Assembly: GCA_012064385.1 (NCBI GenBank)
Contig: QRDG01000528.1
Span: 136,426-200,425, forward strand
Source of the DNA: Puccinellia tenuiflora
Taxonomy: Eukaryota > Streptophyta > Magnoliopsida > Poales > Poaceae
Length of the DNA stretch: 64,000 bases
Direction: 5' to 3'
The notes below the pieces were generated by a model. That model was not told the origin of the DNA, ran no database searches, and worked only from the letters and a program-made list of their open reading frames with translations. This document shows, one piece after another, positions 1-10,336 of this stretch. Numbering within the stretch: the stretch's first letter is position 1; the number at the start of each line of letters is the position of its first letter. Made by a program: the position numbers and the translations under genes.

Positions 1-541
1 TGGCTATAGATTACAGGAATACTTATCATGAGTTATTATTTGAGTTGGATGTCTCTATGAAATTGTGGTGTTTGTCTAGTACTATCTAGGGCGCTCAAGT
101 TGACAGTGTGGGGTTCCCTAGATGTGGAATGCGACTTTAAGGTGTGCTTTTATAGCCCTACGCAATGGATTGGTATTCGTTATCCAACCGGAGGATAGTT
201 CGGGGTAGCATAGTGAAGAGGAAATATTTATGTATTCAATTATATTATTATTGTTGAGAGTGTCCAATAGTGAAAGTATGTTCCCTAGGCCTTATTTCCA
301 GCATTGAAACACACACTTGAGCTTGTCCTCTTGCTGCATAGAGGATTGGGCTTTCTCTCTTTGAGAGCTTCTACTTGCTACCATTTACCTCAGCATTTTT
401 ACCAAAAATCCTGAAAACACTTGCATCTTTCATTGTTTTATTTACCATTCTTGTTAACCAATACCTTCAGCTCCTCGTGGGTTCGACAACCTTTTCTAAT
501 CGAAGGTACTACAATTGATCTCCTGCACTTGGGAGTCATCA
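1..541 (+). mobile_element. 3' part of a Gypsy LTR (WHAM/Sumana-like), truncated by the window edge
   Basis: The stretch has no coding capacity and resembles the 3' half of wheat-type WHAM/Sumana Gypsy LTRs, including the phrase TTGTTGAGAGTGTCCA near 252 and CCCTAGGCCTTATTTCC near 283. It closes with CTTGGGAGTCATCA, ending CA at 541. The solo LTR at 1713-3111 ends in a comparable way (CTTGTGGGTTATCA), so the two belong to related families. From 542 the sequence reads directly into an open Copia pol frame, which makes 541/542 an insertion junction. The 5' part of this LTR and its target duplication lie outside the window. Confidence 0.7.
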
Positions 542-1042
542 AGATACCCAAGGGATTCATCTTTTTCTCTTCGTGGGTTTACGGACTCGGATTGGGCCGG
601 TGATCAAGATGATAGGAAATCAACTTTTGGGGCTGGCCAATTCCTTGGTAGGTCCTTGGTGAGTTGGTCTTCTAAGAAGCAAAATTGTATTTCTCTCTCC
701 ACCGCCGAAGCCGAGTATGTCGCCGCCGCTAGTGCATGCACTCAATTGTTATGGATGAGGTAAACTTTAAAGGAATACGGTGTCAATTGTGACAAAGTGC
801 CTCTTTTGTGTGACAGTGAGAGTGCTATCAAGATCGTCTACAACCCGATGCAACACTCAAGAACCAAGCATATTGAGATTCGTCATCACTTCATTCGGGA
901 TCATGTTGCCCGTGGAGATATTGAGCTTGCATATGTGCCAACCAAAGACCAACTTGCCGATATCTTCACGAAGCCAGTTGATGAAGCAAGATTCACTTAT
1001 TTGCGGAATGAACCAATGACCATCTTACACACACATCTATAG
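542..1042 (+). pseudogene. C-terminal end of Copia pol (RNase H), broken
   Basis: This is the last part of a Ty1/Copia polyprotein. RNase H motifs are plain: TDSDWAGDQDDRKST, STAEAEYVAAASA, and after a break KHIEIRHHFIRD and TKDQLADIFTKP. RNase H removes the RNA strand during reverse transcription. The frame runs from the junction at 542 but has an in-frame TAA at 761-763, exactly after LLWMR, and resumes in the same frame. A single base change explains it, since Copia proteins usually carry glutamine there. Protease, integrase and reverse transcriptase are absent because the left side is cut by the Gypsy LTR. Confidence 0.85.
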
Positions 1043-1712
1043 TTTCAACTTCTATCTTGGTTTAGGTGTAGGCATTGATTTAGGGGGAGTGTTGTCCTAA
1101 CTATTAGGCTCTCCCTCCCCTCATGATGCCTATATTAATGAATTCATTTGTCTACTCTATATTCAAATTCATGAATTGTGAGCTTAAATGATGAGTTTTG
1201 AGTGAGAACCCAAGATACATCTTCGCGGTGTCTCACTCTTTCATACTCATATATGGTGGCTTCGGCGACCGACCTACTCATGTGAGGAGTTGGTTCTTAT
1301 TTGGTGTCTATTTGGTTTTTCTAGACCTATATGTGTCAATATGTGTGCGCCATGGAAAATCACTCGTAATTGGCCTTTATCCTTGACTCTTGCAATTGCG
1401 AGTGCCCTACCATTTTATGACAGTTTGATATCTTGTCCTAAGCCCCACCTTATCCCTGAACCCTAGCTCTCTATCGCTCATGTCCAGTTTGTGTGTGGCT
1501 ATTTTTTCCTGGAGATTCTCTGGCGGTAGGCCGGAATTTCCGCCCTTAGGGGCCGGAACTTCCGCCCCTTGGGGCCGGAACTTCCGGTCTAAGTTTTTTG
1601 GCGCCATATGGGGACGGCCGCGGGGTGGACTGGCTCGCACGAGCAGTTCTTCCACCCCCGCGCCTCCTCTTCTCTCTCTCCTGCCCAAGACTCCCACCGC
1701 CGGCCGACCTCC
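1043..1712 (+). other. Copia spacer between pol and env-like ORF, with a CCGGAANTTCCGG-type cluster
   Basis: No credible coding region. A purine tract TTAGGGGGAG lies at 1080-1089. At about 1530-1590 there are three near-palindromic units of the form GGCCGGAAYTTCCG, the same motif that fills the 3' LTR and the env intron. The spacer stops at the solo LTR target duplication (CCTCC, 1708-1712) and resumes at 3112. Confidence 0.6.
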
Positions 1713-3111
1713 TGATACGTCAAAAACGTATCTACTTTCCCGAACACTTTTGCTATTGTTTTACCTCAAACTTGTGTGTTTTGGATACAACTAACACGGA
1801 CTAACGCTGTTTTCAGCAGAATTGCATTGGTGTCTCGTTTTTATGCAGAAAATCAACTTTCGGGAAAATCCGTGGAAAATATGGAAAAGTCAATATTTAA
1901 CCGGGGGACACACGGAGCCAAAAGGCCAAGTGGAGGTGGGCCACGAGGGGCCCACACCACACGGTGGCGCGGGTGGGCCCAGGCCGCGCCACCACATGGT
2001 GTGGCCACCTCGGCCATGCCCCCGACGCCTCTTCGCGACTACAAGACCCCTTTCGACCTAAAAACCGAGGGGGATTCGACCATTGCTCCAGAAACACTCC
2101 AGAACGCCGCCGCCACCGAAAACCCTATTTCGGGACCAGAAACTCCGTTCTGGCACCCTGCCGGGACGGGGAATTGGAGGAGATCATCGTCGTCATCGTC
2201 ACCAACGCTTCTCCATCGACCATCCATGTTTCCCCCATCCATGTGTGAGTAAACACCCGCTGTAGGCTGAAGGGGATGGAAGGGATTGGATGTGATTATT
2301 CATGTAATGAGTTATAAGATTGTAGGGGCATAGTGCCTAGTACCTTATGGGAGTGCTGTAGACTTTGTTGCAACTTGTTGTGCTTAATGCTTGATGCTAG
2401 GGCCCGAGTGTCATTGATCTCAGATCTGAACATGTTATTTATTCATGATGATATGCATTGTTTGTTGATCTTACCTGCAAGTTGTATACACATATTGCTG
2501 TCCGGAACCCGAGGCCCCAAAGTGACAGAAATTGGGACAACCGGAGGGGATGGTTGTGATGTGAGGATCACATGTGTTCACGGATTGTTAATGCTTTGCT
2601 CCGGTATTCTATTAAAAGGAGTACCTTAATTACCAGTAGTTTCCCTTGAGGCCCCGCTGCAAACGGGCTGGTAGGACAAAAGATGTTGTGCAAGTTTCTC
2701 CTTGTGAGCACGTATGACTACTTATGGAACGCATGCCTATGGTTACTTAGTACTCAGTTACTTTATTATTATCATCTGCAAATGCCTTGTCTTACTTATT
2801 ACATGAATCATATCATCCATGCAGCGCCCATTCATCCATCCATGTGCCTACAGTATTTTAAACCTGCTGTCTTCTGCAATATTTACTGCTGCCTTTATTT
2901 TACTGTTGTCTCTATTTTGCTACTGCTATTACTATAAAACTGTTGCTACTGATCCTTTGTTGCGAGCAAGTCTATTTACAGGTGCAGCTGAATTGACAAC
3001 TCAGTTGTTAAGGCTTATAAGTATTCTTTGTCTCCCCTTGTGTCGAACCAATAAATTTGGGTTATACTACCCTCGAAGACTATTGCGATCCCCTATACTT
3101 GTGGGTTATCA
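1713..3111 (+). mobile_element. Solo LTR of a WHAM/Sumana-like Gypsy element
   Basis: A 1399-bp LTR beginning TGATACGTCAAAAACGTATC and ending CTTGTGGGTTATCA (TG...CA). It is flanked by a perfect 5-bp target duplication, CCTCC at 1708-1712 and CCTCC at 3112-3116. There is no internal region and no second LTR, which is the signature of LTR-LTR recombination. It sits inside the spacer of the surrounding Copia element, so it inserted later. Short open frames within it are chance frames in a noncoding LTR. Confidence 0.9.
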
Positions 3112-3208
3112 CCTCCTCCGGGACGCTCCCGTCTCGGATTCCGCCGGTTCAAAGCCGGATCTGCATCTCCTCGACGAGGGGATCCTTCTCCACCACTCCG
3201 TTTCTGCC

Positions 3209-5042
3209 ATGGATGCCGGTAAATCCCTCATTTTTCGAATCTAGGACGAACTCACACTTCGTTTAACCTAGATGATTTAGGAGGAATTGGCCCGTTTCCT
3301 TTGGTAGAAATGCTCCCCTAGGCTAGACCTCCCTGTGTGTAGCAGTGATTTGAAAGTGGTTTGCAATTTCGTTCGGATTCAACGGAATTTCTGCTCGCTG
3401 CACAAGGCCGGAACTTTTGGTGTGCAGCGGCCGGAAATTCCGTCCGTCCGGAACTTCCGCCCCTTCTAGGCCGGAACTTCCGCCCCTTTGGGCCGGAATT
3501 TTCGGTGTGAACCTGATCAAAATTCCTACTTTCCTCTCACTGCTATTTCTTTTTGGCCACCCGGACATGAGTGCTCATCTATGCTTTCCTGTCTTTCTAT
3601 TCATCTTCTTGCAGGTGGTTCCTCTCGTCGTCGTCGCCACAAGCGTGCGGCCTCTCGCACCCCTCGCCCTCACTCGGTTGAGATCGAGTCTAAGTCTGAT
3701 CAGGAGACCTTGGCCTCACGTCATGCTCAGATTGATGAACAAATTAAGAAAGAAGAAGAAAGCTGTGCAGTTGGCCATCAGTGACATGACAAGGACTGAG
3801 TTTATTGAATGGCACAAAATTAACTTTTATGATCAGCCCCGTGACCTCACCATTGACAACTGCTTCTGGTGTTATGATCAAGAGATCCTGTTCAAGAATG
3901 TCTATGCCGTGATGTCTGAGAAGAAGAAAGTGTGTCCGATGAAGGCAATTGATTTTGCTCACCTCATGAAGAAGCCTGACTACTTTGGGACAGCGATCAG
4001 GGTTGTGGACTGCTTGGGGCTGCGTCGCCTCATGGAGACGGAATGTAACTACAATGTGGTCCTTGTTCAGCAGTTCTTTGCCACAGTGGTGTTTGATGGG
4101 GATGTCAACATTGGGATGACTTGGATGTCTGACACACACAGGCTCACCTCCACCTTCAGAGAGTTTGCAGGTATTCTTGGGTATCCCTTCACTGGATCTC
4201 ACCTTAATGAGAGAACTCGCATCACGTCGTTGGCTCCGAGTATGACAAGTCCAAGTTGAGGGAGCTCTATTCTGATGAGAGTGGGGTTGGGACCACCCCC
4301 GGTCTTCTACCCCTCTATGACATTCTCCTGCGCATGTTCCGGGAATCTATTAATCCTAGTGCTGGAAACAATTATGCTATTAGAGGAGGGCTTGTGAACC
4401 TCCTTCACTATGCTTTTGAGGCAGCCTCGTTGATGTGATGGACTATATTTTCAATGAGATGTATGATGCTGTGATTCACAAGAAAGTGCCTCCTTATGCC
4501 TCCTATGTGATGAAATTGATCAAGGCCAAGTATCCTCTTGGTGATGATGTGGAGGACATTGATATGGAGCTGAACTGTGAGCCCCATGGACGGGTCAAGA
4601 TGAACCGGAAGAGTGCTCACCTCACCACCTCTTCTTCAGGTCGTCGTGCTCCAGGTGCCTCTTCCTCTAGCCACCGTGCTCCTGAGGTGTCTCGTCCCTC
4701 TGCTAGTGCTCCTGGGAGTTCTTCTGCTGCTGCAAAGGCCCCAAGAAGAGGTCATGGATCAAGCGTGCTATGGAAAAGCTTCTTTGTATGAATGTTCACA
4801 TCCACAAGGAGAACTACACTGCTTATTGTGAGCGCTGGATCATTATGCAGAATCAACATCAGATTATGGCCCAACTGAATATGCCTCCACCACCACCTGT
4901 GCACGCCATTCAGCCCCAGGTTGCCTACAGGCACTGGAACGCTCAGTATGTGGATTGGGATCATCATGTGCCTGAGGAAGATGAGATTGAGACCGGAAGT
5001 GAGGCGGAGGAGGATGAGTCAGAGGCCACATCGTCGGAGTGA
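3209..5042 (+). pseudogene. Env-like ORF of the SIRE/Maximus element, spliced and frameshifted
   Basis: A second ORF downstream of pol. A 10-nt first exon starts at ATG 3209. A clean GT-AG intron spans 3219-3614 (GTAAAT donor, TTCTTGCAG acceptor), and exon 2 continues in frame with an arginine-rich stretch (SSRRRRHKRAASR). The frame is then broken near 3755-3765, near 4240 and 4430, and near 4740-4755. The reading resumes in another frame each time and finishes at 5042 in an acidic tail (EDEIETGSEAEEDESEATSSE, split around glutamates). No membrane segment is obvious, so env-like describes its position, not a shown function. It could equally be called an ORF of unknown role. Confidence 0.6.
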
Positions 5043-5407
5043 TCTCCTTGGGTCATTAGCATCGCTCTTTTCCCCTTTTGGTGTCTTGATGCCAAAGGGG
5101 GAGAAGTAGTTCTATTTAGGCTTTCGAGGGTGTTGCATGGGTTGGGCACAAGCTTTCTTGTCTTTCATTCGTTCTTATGAGCTTGTGCCTATGTATCTTT
5201 CTTTGTTTTTATCCGTTGAACTCTATGTGTGGTGTAAGACATGCAACATGTGTTGATCTACTTATCTATTTAATTATGTTGCTATCTATCTTGGTTAAAG
5301 CATGCTCATATCTAGGGGGAGCTCCTCTCGAGGGGGAGCTTCGTGTTCTTGTTGCTTTTTTATATCTTGTTTTGTGTGTTGTCATCATTCACCAAAAAGA
5401 GGGAGAT
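5043..5407 (+). other. 3' untranslated part and polypurine tract of the Copia element
   Basis: This stretch between the env-like stop and the 3' LTR holds three purine-rich tracts: CCAAAGGGGGAGAAG near 5092, CTCGAGGGGGAGC near 5326, and AAAAAGAGGGAGAT at 5394-5407. The last directly abuts the TG of the LTR, so it is the probable primer for plus-strand synthesis. The surrounding bases are T-rich and noncoding. Confidence 0.6.
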
Positions 5408-6706
5408 TGAAAAAACATCTCTTAGCTTTGGTGATATAATAACAACACACTTTGTGGGCTAATCATGTTTGTTAAAGTGTCTTGACAGGTTTCTTAGCTG
5501 ATTAGGCCCAGAAGGTGAAAAGATCGAGATGGAGAAGCGAATCGCTTTGGAGTGGTTTTCTGCCTATGAAGGACCGGAAGTTCCGGCCCTTTGGACGGAA
5601 ATTCCGGTGGGCGGAAATTCCGTCCTTCGGCCGGAAGTTCCAGCCAAGCAGGAAATCGGCTAAGTCCTTTTTGGGATTCCTCTCTGGAGGGGTCCTAGAA
5701 CTTCTCCCCGGAAGTCCCCCCCCGGAAATTTCCGGTGGTCCGGAAGTTCCGGCCTCCTGGCCGGAAATTCCGGCCCTGGAAATTTTCCGGTGGATTTTTG
5801 GCTAAGTCTTTTTTGGGTTTTCCTCTCGGGAGGGGTCCCGGAGGTTTTGGGCGGAAGTTCTCCCCGGAGATTTCCGGCCCACCGGAAGTTCCGGTACATA
5901 ATACCGGAATTTCTGGCCCCTCGCTTTTCCAACGGCCAGATTTCCTGGAGGGGTATAAATACCCCTCCACCTACCTTGGTTCACTCAGCTCTTGCAACTC
6001 TCTCTCCTCCATTACAAGCAAAAGCTCAAATCGAAGAGCTCTCCCAATCACTCCACCCAAACTCGTTGATTTTTGGAGGATTGAAGGAGAAGGCCAAGAT
6101 CTACATCTTCACCAACCGGTTTTTCATTTCCCCCTCATTTGCTTGAGGGATTCGTGCCTAGGGTTTCCATTGGGAAAACCTAGGTGTTTGGTTGTACTCA
6201 CTTCAATTGTTATTGTTTCAGTTGTTGTATTGTTTTGGGAGCCCCCGATTAAGTTGTGGGTGTGTGCCCCAAGAACATTGTAAGGGCTCCGGATTCCGCC
6301 TTGAAGGATTCCGATAGTGGAAGGTGAACCAAACCCTTGGGTGCGGTTCATCGGAGAATAGGGTGAGGCCTTTGTGGCATCTTGAGTAGGCCTCTTGTGG
6401 CGAGCTCACACCCCTCCAACGAGACGTACTCCCTTAACAAGGAGGAACTCGGGAATACATCCTTGTCTCCGCGTGCTTCTACTTTCGGTTATCTCTATCC
6501 CTTAGTTGTCTTTTCTTATATCGTGGTTTCTTGCCTAGTCGTAGTTGCTTGCTTGCCATATAGGTAAATTCACCATAGTTGCATATCTAGAGAATTTACC
6601 TTTGTGTCAAGCCTAAAATCGAAAAAGCATTAAAATTTGGTGTAGCACCTATTCACCCCCCCCCCCCCCCCCCCCCCCCCCTCTAGGTGCCCATACGATC
6701 CTTTCA
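5408..6706 (+). mobile_element. 3' LTR of the SIRE/Maximus-like Copia element
   Basis: It starts TG at 5408, immediately after the polypurine tract, and ends CTTTCA at 6706, about 1.3 kb. A probable TATA box (GGTATAAATACC) lies near 5951. The 5' half is filled with GGAARTTCC palindromes (5570-5915). Near the end is a run of 26 C (6656-6681), which is likely to be unstable or mis-sequenced. No second LTR is in the window, so its age cannot be estimated. Confidence 0.75.
5570..5915. repeat. Cluster of CCGGAARTTCCGG-type palindromes in the Copia LTR
   Basis: About ten short palindromes in 350 bp (for example CCGGAAGTTCCGG, GGAAATTCC, CCGGAAATTTCCGG), spaced irregularly. Each carries CCGG/CpG sites. 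Related clusters lie at about 1530-1590 (pol-env spacer) and 3405-3510 (env intron) of the same element. Confidence 0.75.
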
Positions 6707-7405
6707 CACGTCTAATTTGAAGCATAGTCCACTTTACTTTTGATAAACCACCTCTGACCAATGTTACTAATATGTTTGTTAACTGGTTAATGGGCTAGAT
6801 TAGAAAGCTAAAGTTTGAATTTGTGTTGGGTTTACGTTTTAGTATGAACTTTGTGGAATTTCAATGATGTGGTGTTTAACAATGTGGGAGTTGCGCATTT
6901 TGCATGTTATGCACAAAGATGCTCAGTGGATTCACATATGGCCCTTCCTCCTTCCTGGACCAACGGGGACATATGGATTTTGGATGCACCGAACTGATGG
7001 CGCGGTTGTTCGGGCTACCTTCAGTAAAGGTGTCTGGCAGCATTTTAATAGATAATAACATGTGTAGAGGTCTTGTTTATCTACTTTCCACTGGTTTATC
7101 CATTCTTCCTTTGAGTGATCCTTGAGTTGTGAATTTTAAATTTCATGAATATTACAAAAAAGATGGTTGTGTGCATCGTTTCGATTCAGTAGTCGTGGAG
7201 TGTCCCCTTTCTAGAAAAAAATATCTTCTTAAAAACACCGGTTAGCATTATCCTATAATAGTAAATACCCGTGGGTTGCAATGGGAAAGAGAAATAAATT
7301 CAATGAAAATCTGGATCTGCCCAAAATTTGCCCCCAAAATCGATGACCAACGTGTTATGCTGCCAATGGAAGTTACACGAAAGTGTCAAATTTGAAGGAA
7401 AATAC
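6707..7405. other. AT-rich intergenic DNA, nothing recognised
   Basis: Host DNA to the right of the Copia element. Frames are short and show no domain. Near 7205-7260 the phrase AACACCGGTTAGCATTATCC occurs; it recurs at about 8317 and 16866, so a fragment of the duplicated block starts here. Confidence 0.5.
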
Positions 7406-7778
7406 TAGGGTGAACATGGTGGCATATGCACCTGGTTCGGAAATACATTTTTCCAACGTTTAAAAATTCTGAAACAAAGTTCGTATGTACATCTGCACAT
7501 TTCCATGTGTACGTAGAAAGTTTCGCAAAGAAATGACTTTTTACTTGGCCTGCATAAAAAAGACAAAAATACGTCACATATATACTGCTATATAGTACTG
7601 AAATTTTCTCTTTTTAACGGAGTCAAAGTAAATAATAATTTCGGCACGAAACTCATGTGCAGGGCACATGTTTTGCATCACCTATTCATGGAAATTTTGT
7701 TTCAAATTTTTTGGACAAGTTTTTGACAGATTTTTGACATTTCAAATAGGAGGGTGCATATGCCCCCATGTTCACTAT
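7406..7778. mobile_element. MITE with inverted ends, about 370 bp
   Basis: The left end reads GGGTGAACATGGTGGCATAT and the right end is its near-perfect inverse (ATATGCCCCCATGTTCAC), giving terminal inverted repeats of roughly 25-30 bp. TA lies beside both ends, compatible with a TA target, but the exact borders and superfamily are uncertain. There is no coding potential. Confidence 0.5.
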
Positions 7779-8284
7779 ATATCACTCTCCAAATTTGAAT
7801 CTCTATATGTCAACGATAGAGAGGTCTCTAAACAACGTGTCTTTGATTTGCACTAACATTCCAATGGACTCTCCAATTCTCACCCTTCGAATTTAATCAA
7901 TATGTATTTGTTGATTTCTTGTAATTATCAAAAGATACACCATCATTTTCCAAAAACACCACCAACTATTTAGATTTGTGTCAAGCTGTCCTTTTCACTT
8001 TAAGGGATGTACAGAGTACTTTATATTTATTCCATATGCTATTTGCCAGCGCATTTTTCTTATACAGCTTTCAGTCAAATTTTCAAGATGCAATTATGGT
8101 CCTAATTTGCCATATTTTCAATCAGCAAAGCATCCATACTGAATCGATTAATTTGTCAGATTCCATCAACAAAGCATCCGAGCTTCACTGGATAACTACC
8201 AATATTTACCAGCACACACATATAAAGTATCTAGATGGTGCTCGTCACAGCAGTCTCGATGCTGCTTGGATGCCGCGGTGCGTC
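7779..8284. other. AT-rich intergenic DNA, nothing recognised
   Basis: No gene or repeat could be supported; base composition matches the surrounding AT-rich DNA. Confidence 0.4.
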
Positions 8285-9310
8285 TCCTTTCTAGAAAAAT
8301 ATCCTCTTAAAAAACACCGGTTAGCATTATCCTATACATATTGGCAGTCCATGTGTGTGGCTAGTTCTAGCTCATGTGAAGTGGCAGCAAAGCGAAATGA
8401 TTTGACACAACAATAATTATTACCTCAGTGAATAAGAAAAATCCAGGATTCATCAATCAATCAACTTGGATTTGACCAATAGATAGGTCGAGTTGTACCA
8501 ATAGATAGGTCGAGTTGTACTGATCTTCGCGCTACAGACAAATAAACTCAACTATCCACACCAATTTATTAATTCACAAGCCAACAACAAAAACCACACT
8601 TACCCTCCATAATATTTTAGAAAAGACCAGCACTTTTGTCGCTACCTAAATACGTAGTACCATAGGTGCATGATTCATGAACATCTGGGGCCGACCATCT
8701 AGAATTCCAGTCACGCCGTTAGAGACGGACAAGATGCATCCATAGAAACATAATCCAAAATAAGATACTGAAACAAGATTGTACGTACATTCAAGAATAA
8801 TTTTGTTGTGTCCGACCGGTGCTGCATCCATCAATTAATTGTTGGTGATCGATACTTTGATCAATTTCATAGTGGATATATATGCATCGATAAATCATAT
8901 TCGGTTACATATGGATATAGTTCACCTGTCTAATCAACTAAAGGAAAAATGTACCAGAACCGATGGGTTAATCGCGAATGAAACACACATGCTTTGACAC
9001 GTCTGGCCAGGTGGATTGGCGCATGCATGCATTCATCCATCTAAGGTCACTTTGATGTGAACCAACTACATGCTCTGCTGGTAGACGTGATGGATCACAT
9101 TGTTGATTGAAGACAAAGTGCGTCTTCGATCTTGACAAGGGCAACTTCGAAAGAAACAAAAACATAGGCTTGGCGGTTAGTGCTAGGAAAGAGTAAATTG
9201 AACGTGTTGGCTCACTTTAGTTATTGTATTTAGAAAAGTTAAATTACGACCATTAGTTGCTAACTGGATTCGATATGGGAAATGCAGATGCTATGCATGT
9301 ACACACTGAC
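8285..9310. repeat. Duplicated genomic block, copy A
   Basis: Parts of this block recur in shuffled order downstream: about 8315-8465 matches 16860-17030, about 8525-8640 matches 17940-18065, about 8700-9245 matches 24112-24735, and about 9225-9310 matches 16190-16290. Shared phrases include AACACCGGTTAGCATTATCC, GTTAGAGACGGACAAGATGC and CTTGGCGGTTAGTGCTAGGA. Identity by eye is about 80-90 percent with indels. No protein domain is recognisable in it on either strand. It contains a tandem pair of CCAATAGATAGGTCGAGTTG near 8475-8520. Confidence 0.65.
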
Positions 9311-9962
9311 TGGTATAATCTAAATCTTTACGCGTGGTGAATGACCCGCCTCCTGAGGTCATTCCTGCCGCGAGGATTCCATCCATTGGATGTCCGTATG
9401 CAATCGATCTGAATCGTCAATGGAGGCTGCTTAACAGTATTTTTGTTACCATGAACGGCATCTGTTCCGTCTTTTGAGTGGGCCCACTGTTGATTTCGGC
9501 CCACACGGCAGCAGCTGCGTCATTCCACGGTGAAAAGAAGGAAACTCCCGGATTTCACTGTCCGTTGACCTAGCCGTGTCTTCTCCTCCACCCCAATCAC
9601 CCCGCCATTGCTGATTGCGGTGGACTCCAGGGAGCAGTGCAGGGAGCCACCCCGGAGGTCTTCATTTCTTCCCCGCTCCATCCTCTCCGTCCCCATAACT
9701 GGCGGCGACGGCGGCGAATCTGACGGCGGTGCAGCGGCGCGCTGAGCAGATGGTGGAGAGGAAGATGAGCGGGCACAGCACCTCCGAAGACGCCGCTCAC
9801 TCTCGCCGCCGAGTAGGGCCTCTTCCCCCCTGACCGCCTTCTCATCTTAACCATTGCCCCTTCTTTATTTTTTGTTTGATTTACCGATTTGCTACAGCTG
9901 GCTACTAGACCTTGATGTGAACAACTGATGGGGAACACAAAGTAAGAACTTGATGTTAGCAT
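9311..9962. other. Intergenic DNA with one GC-rich coding-like patch
   Basis: Mostly unassigned. At 9715-9815 on the plus strand a short GC-rich open stretch reads LTAVQRRAEQMVERKMSGHS in a frame without stops, which looks like a captured exon piece, but no family is recognised and no start or splice sites are clear. Confidence 0.3.
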
Positions 9963-10150
9963 AGAACTACCACTTTTCGGCTCAAAATTCGAATAACTAC
10001 CACTTTTCGTTTGAATCGCAAGAAACTACCACATTGAGGTTGGTTTTTTCGCAAATAGCACTGATCGGTGATTTACGGCGAATTGACACCGAATCCGACA
10101 GGCGGGACCCACTGTCAGTGCTGACGTGGCACCCCGCGTCGGCCGACCGG
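9963..10150 (+). mobile_element. Probable Mutator-like terminal region (left)
   Basis: Three AACTACCAC phrases occur about 30 bp apart near 9965, 9993 and 10024, followed by CAAATAGCACTGATC and GGGACCCACTGTCAGTGCTG. Inverted counterparts (three GTAGTTT/TTAGTTT phrases at similar spacing, then TAGTGCTATAT and CAGTGGGCC) occur at 16440-16645. This layout resembles the long ends of grass Mutator-like elements. No 9-bp target duplication could be found, so pairing of the two ends is a hypothesis. Confidence 0.4.
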
Positions 10151-10336
10151 CACGGCCGTTGATGGCCGTTAACGGCGCCGTGTGGTGGCCCCATTCTTCT
10201 TCGGTTGACCTGGAGTGCGGGCGGGCGTTCCTCTCCCTCTCACTTACCTCTCCACTTGTTAGAACCGCCGCCTCGGACCGCCGCCGATTCGCCGCCGGGC
10301 TGTACTTCCGCATCCGTCCGCCCGCCCGCCGCCGCC

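Larger units (their letters stand above)
542..6706 (+). mobile_element. SIRE/Maximus-like Copia retrotransposon, 5'-truncated, with a nested solo LTR
   Basis: In order: the end of pol (542-1042), a noncoding spacer, an env-like ORF with an intron (3209-5042), purine-rich tracts, and a 3' LTR (5408-6706). An extra ORF between pol and the 3' LTR is characteristic of the SIRE/Maximus lineage. The LTR end, with the phrase GGTGTAGCACCTATTCACC, a C-tract and CTCTAGGTGCC before ATACGATCCTTTCA, is the form known from grass Maximus-type elements. The 5' LTR, gag and most of pol are missing, cut off where the Gypsy LTR at 1-541 joins. A solo Gypsy LTR (1713-3111) interrupts the spacer. Several frame breaks show that the copy is dead. 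Confidence 0.75.

Noticed and set aside
1080..1100. LTR start at TGTTG after the purine tract TTAGGGGGAG
   Set aside because: The following sequence does not match the 3' LTR at 5408, and the env-like ORF lies further on, so the tract is internal to the Copia element.
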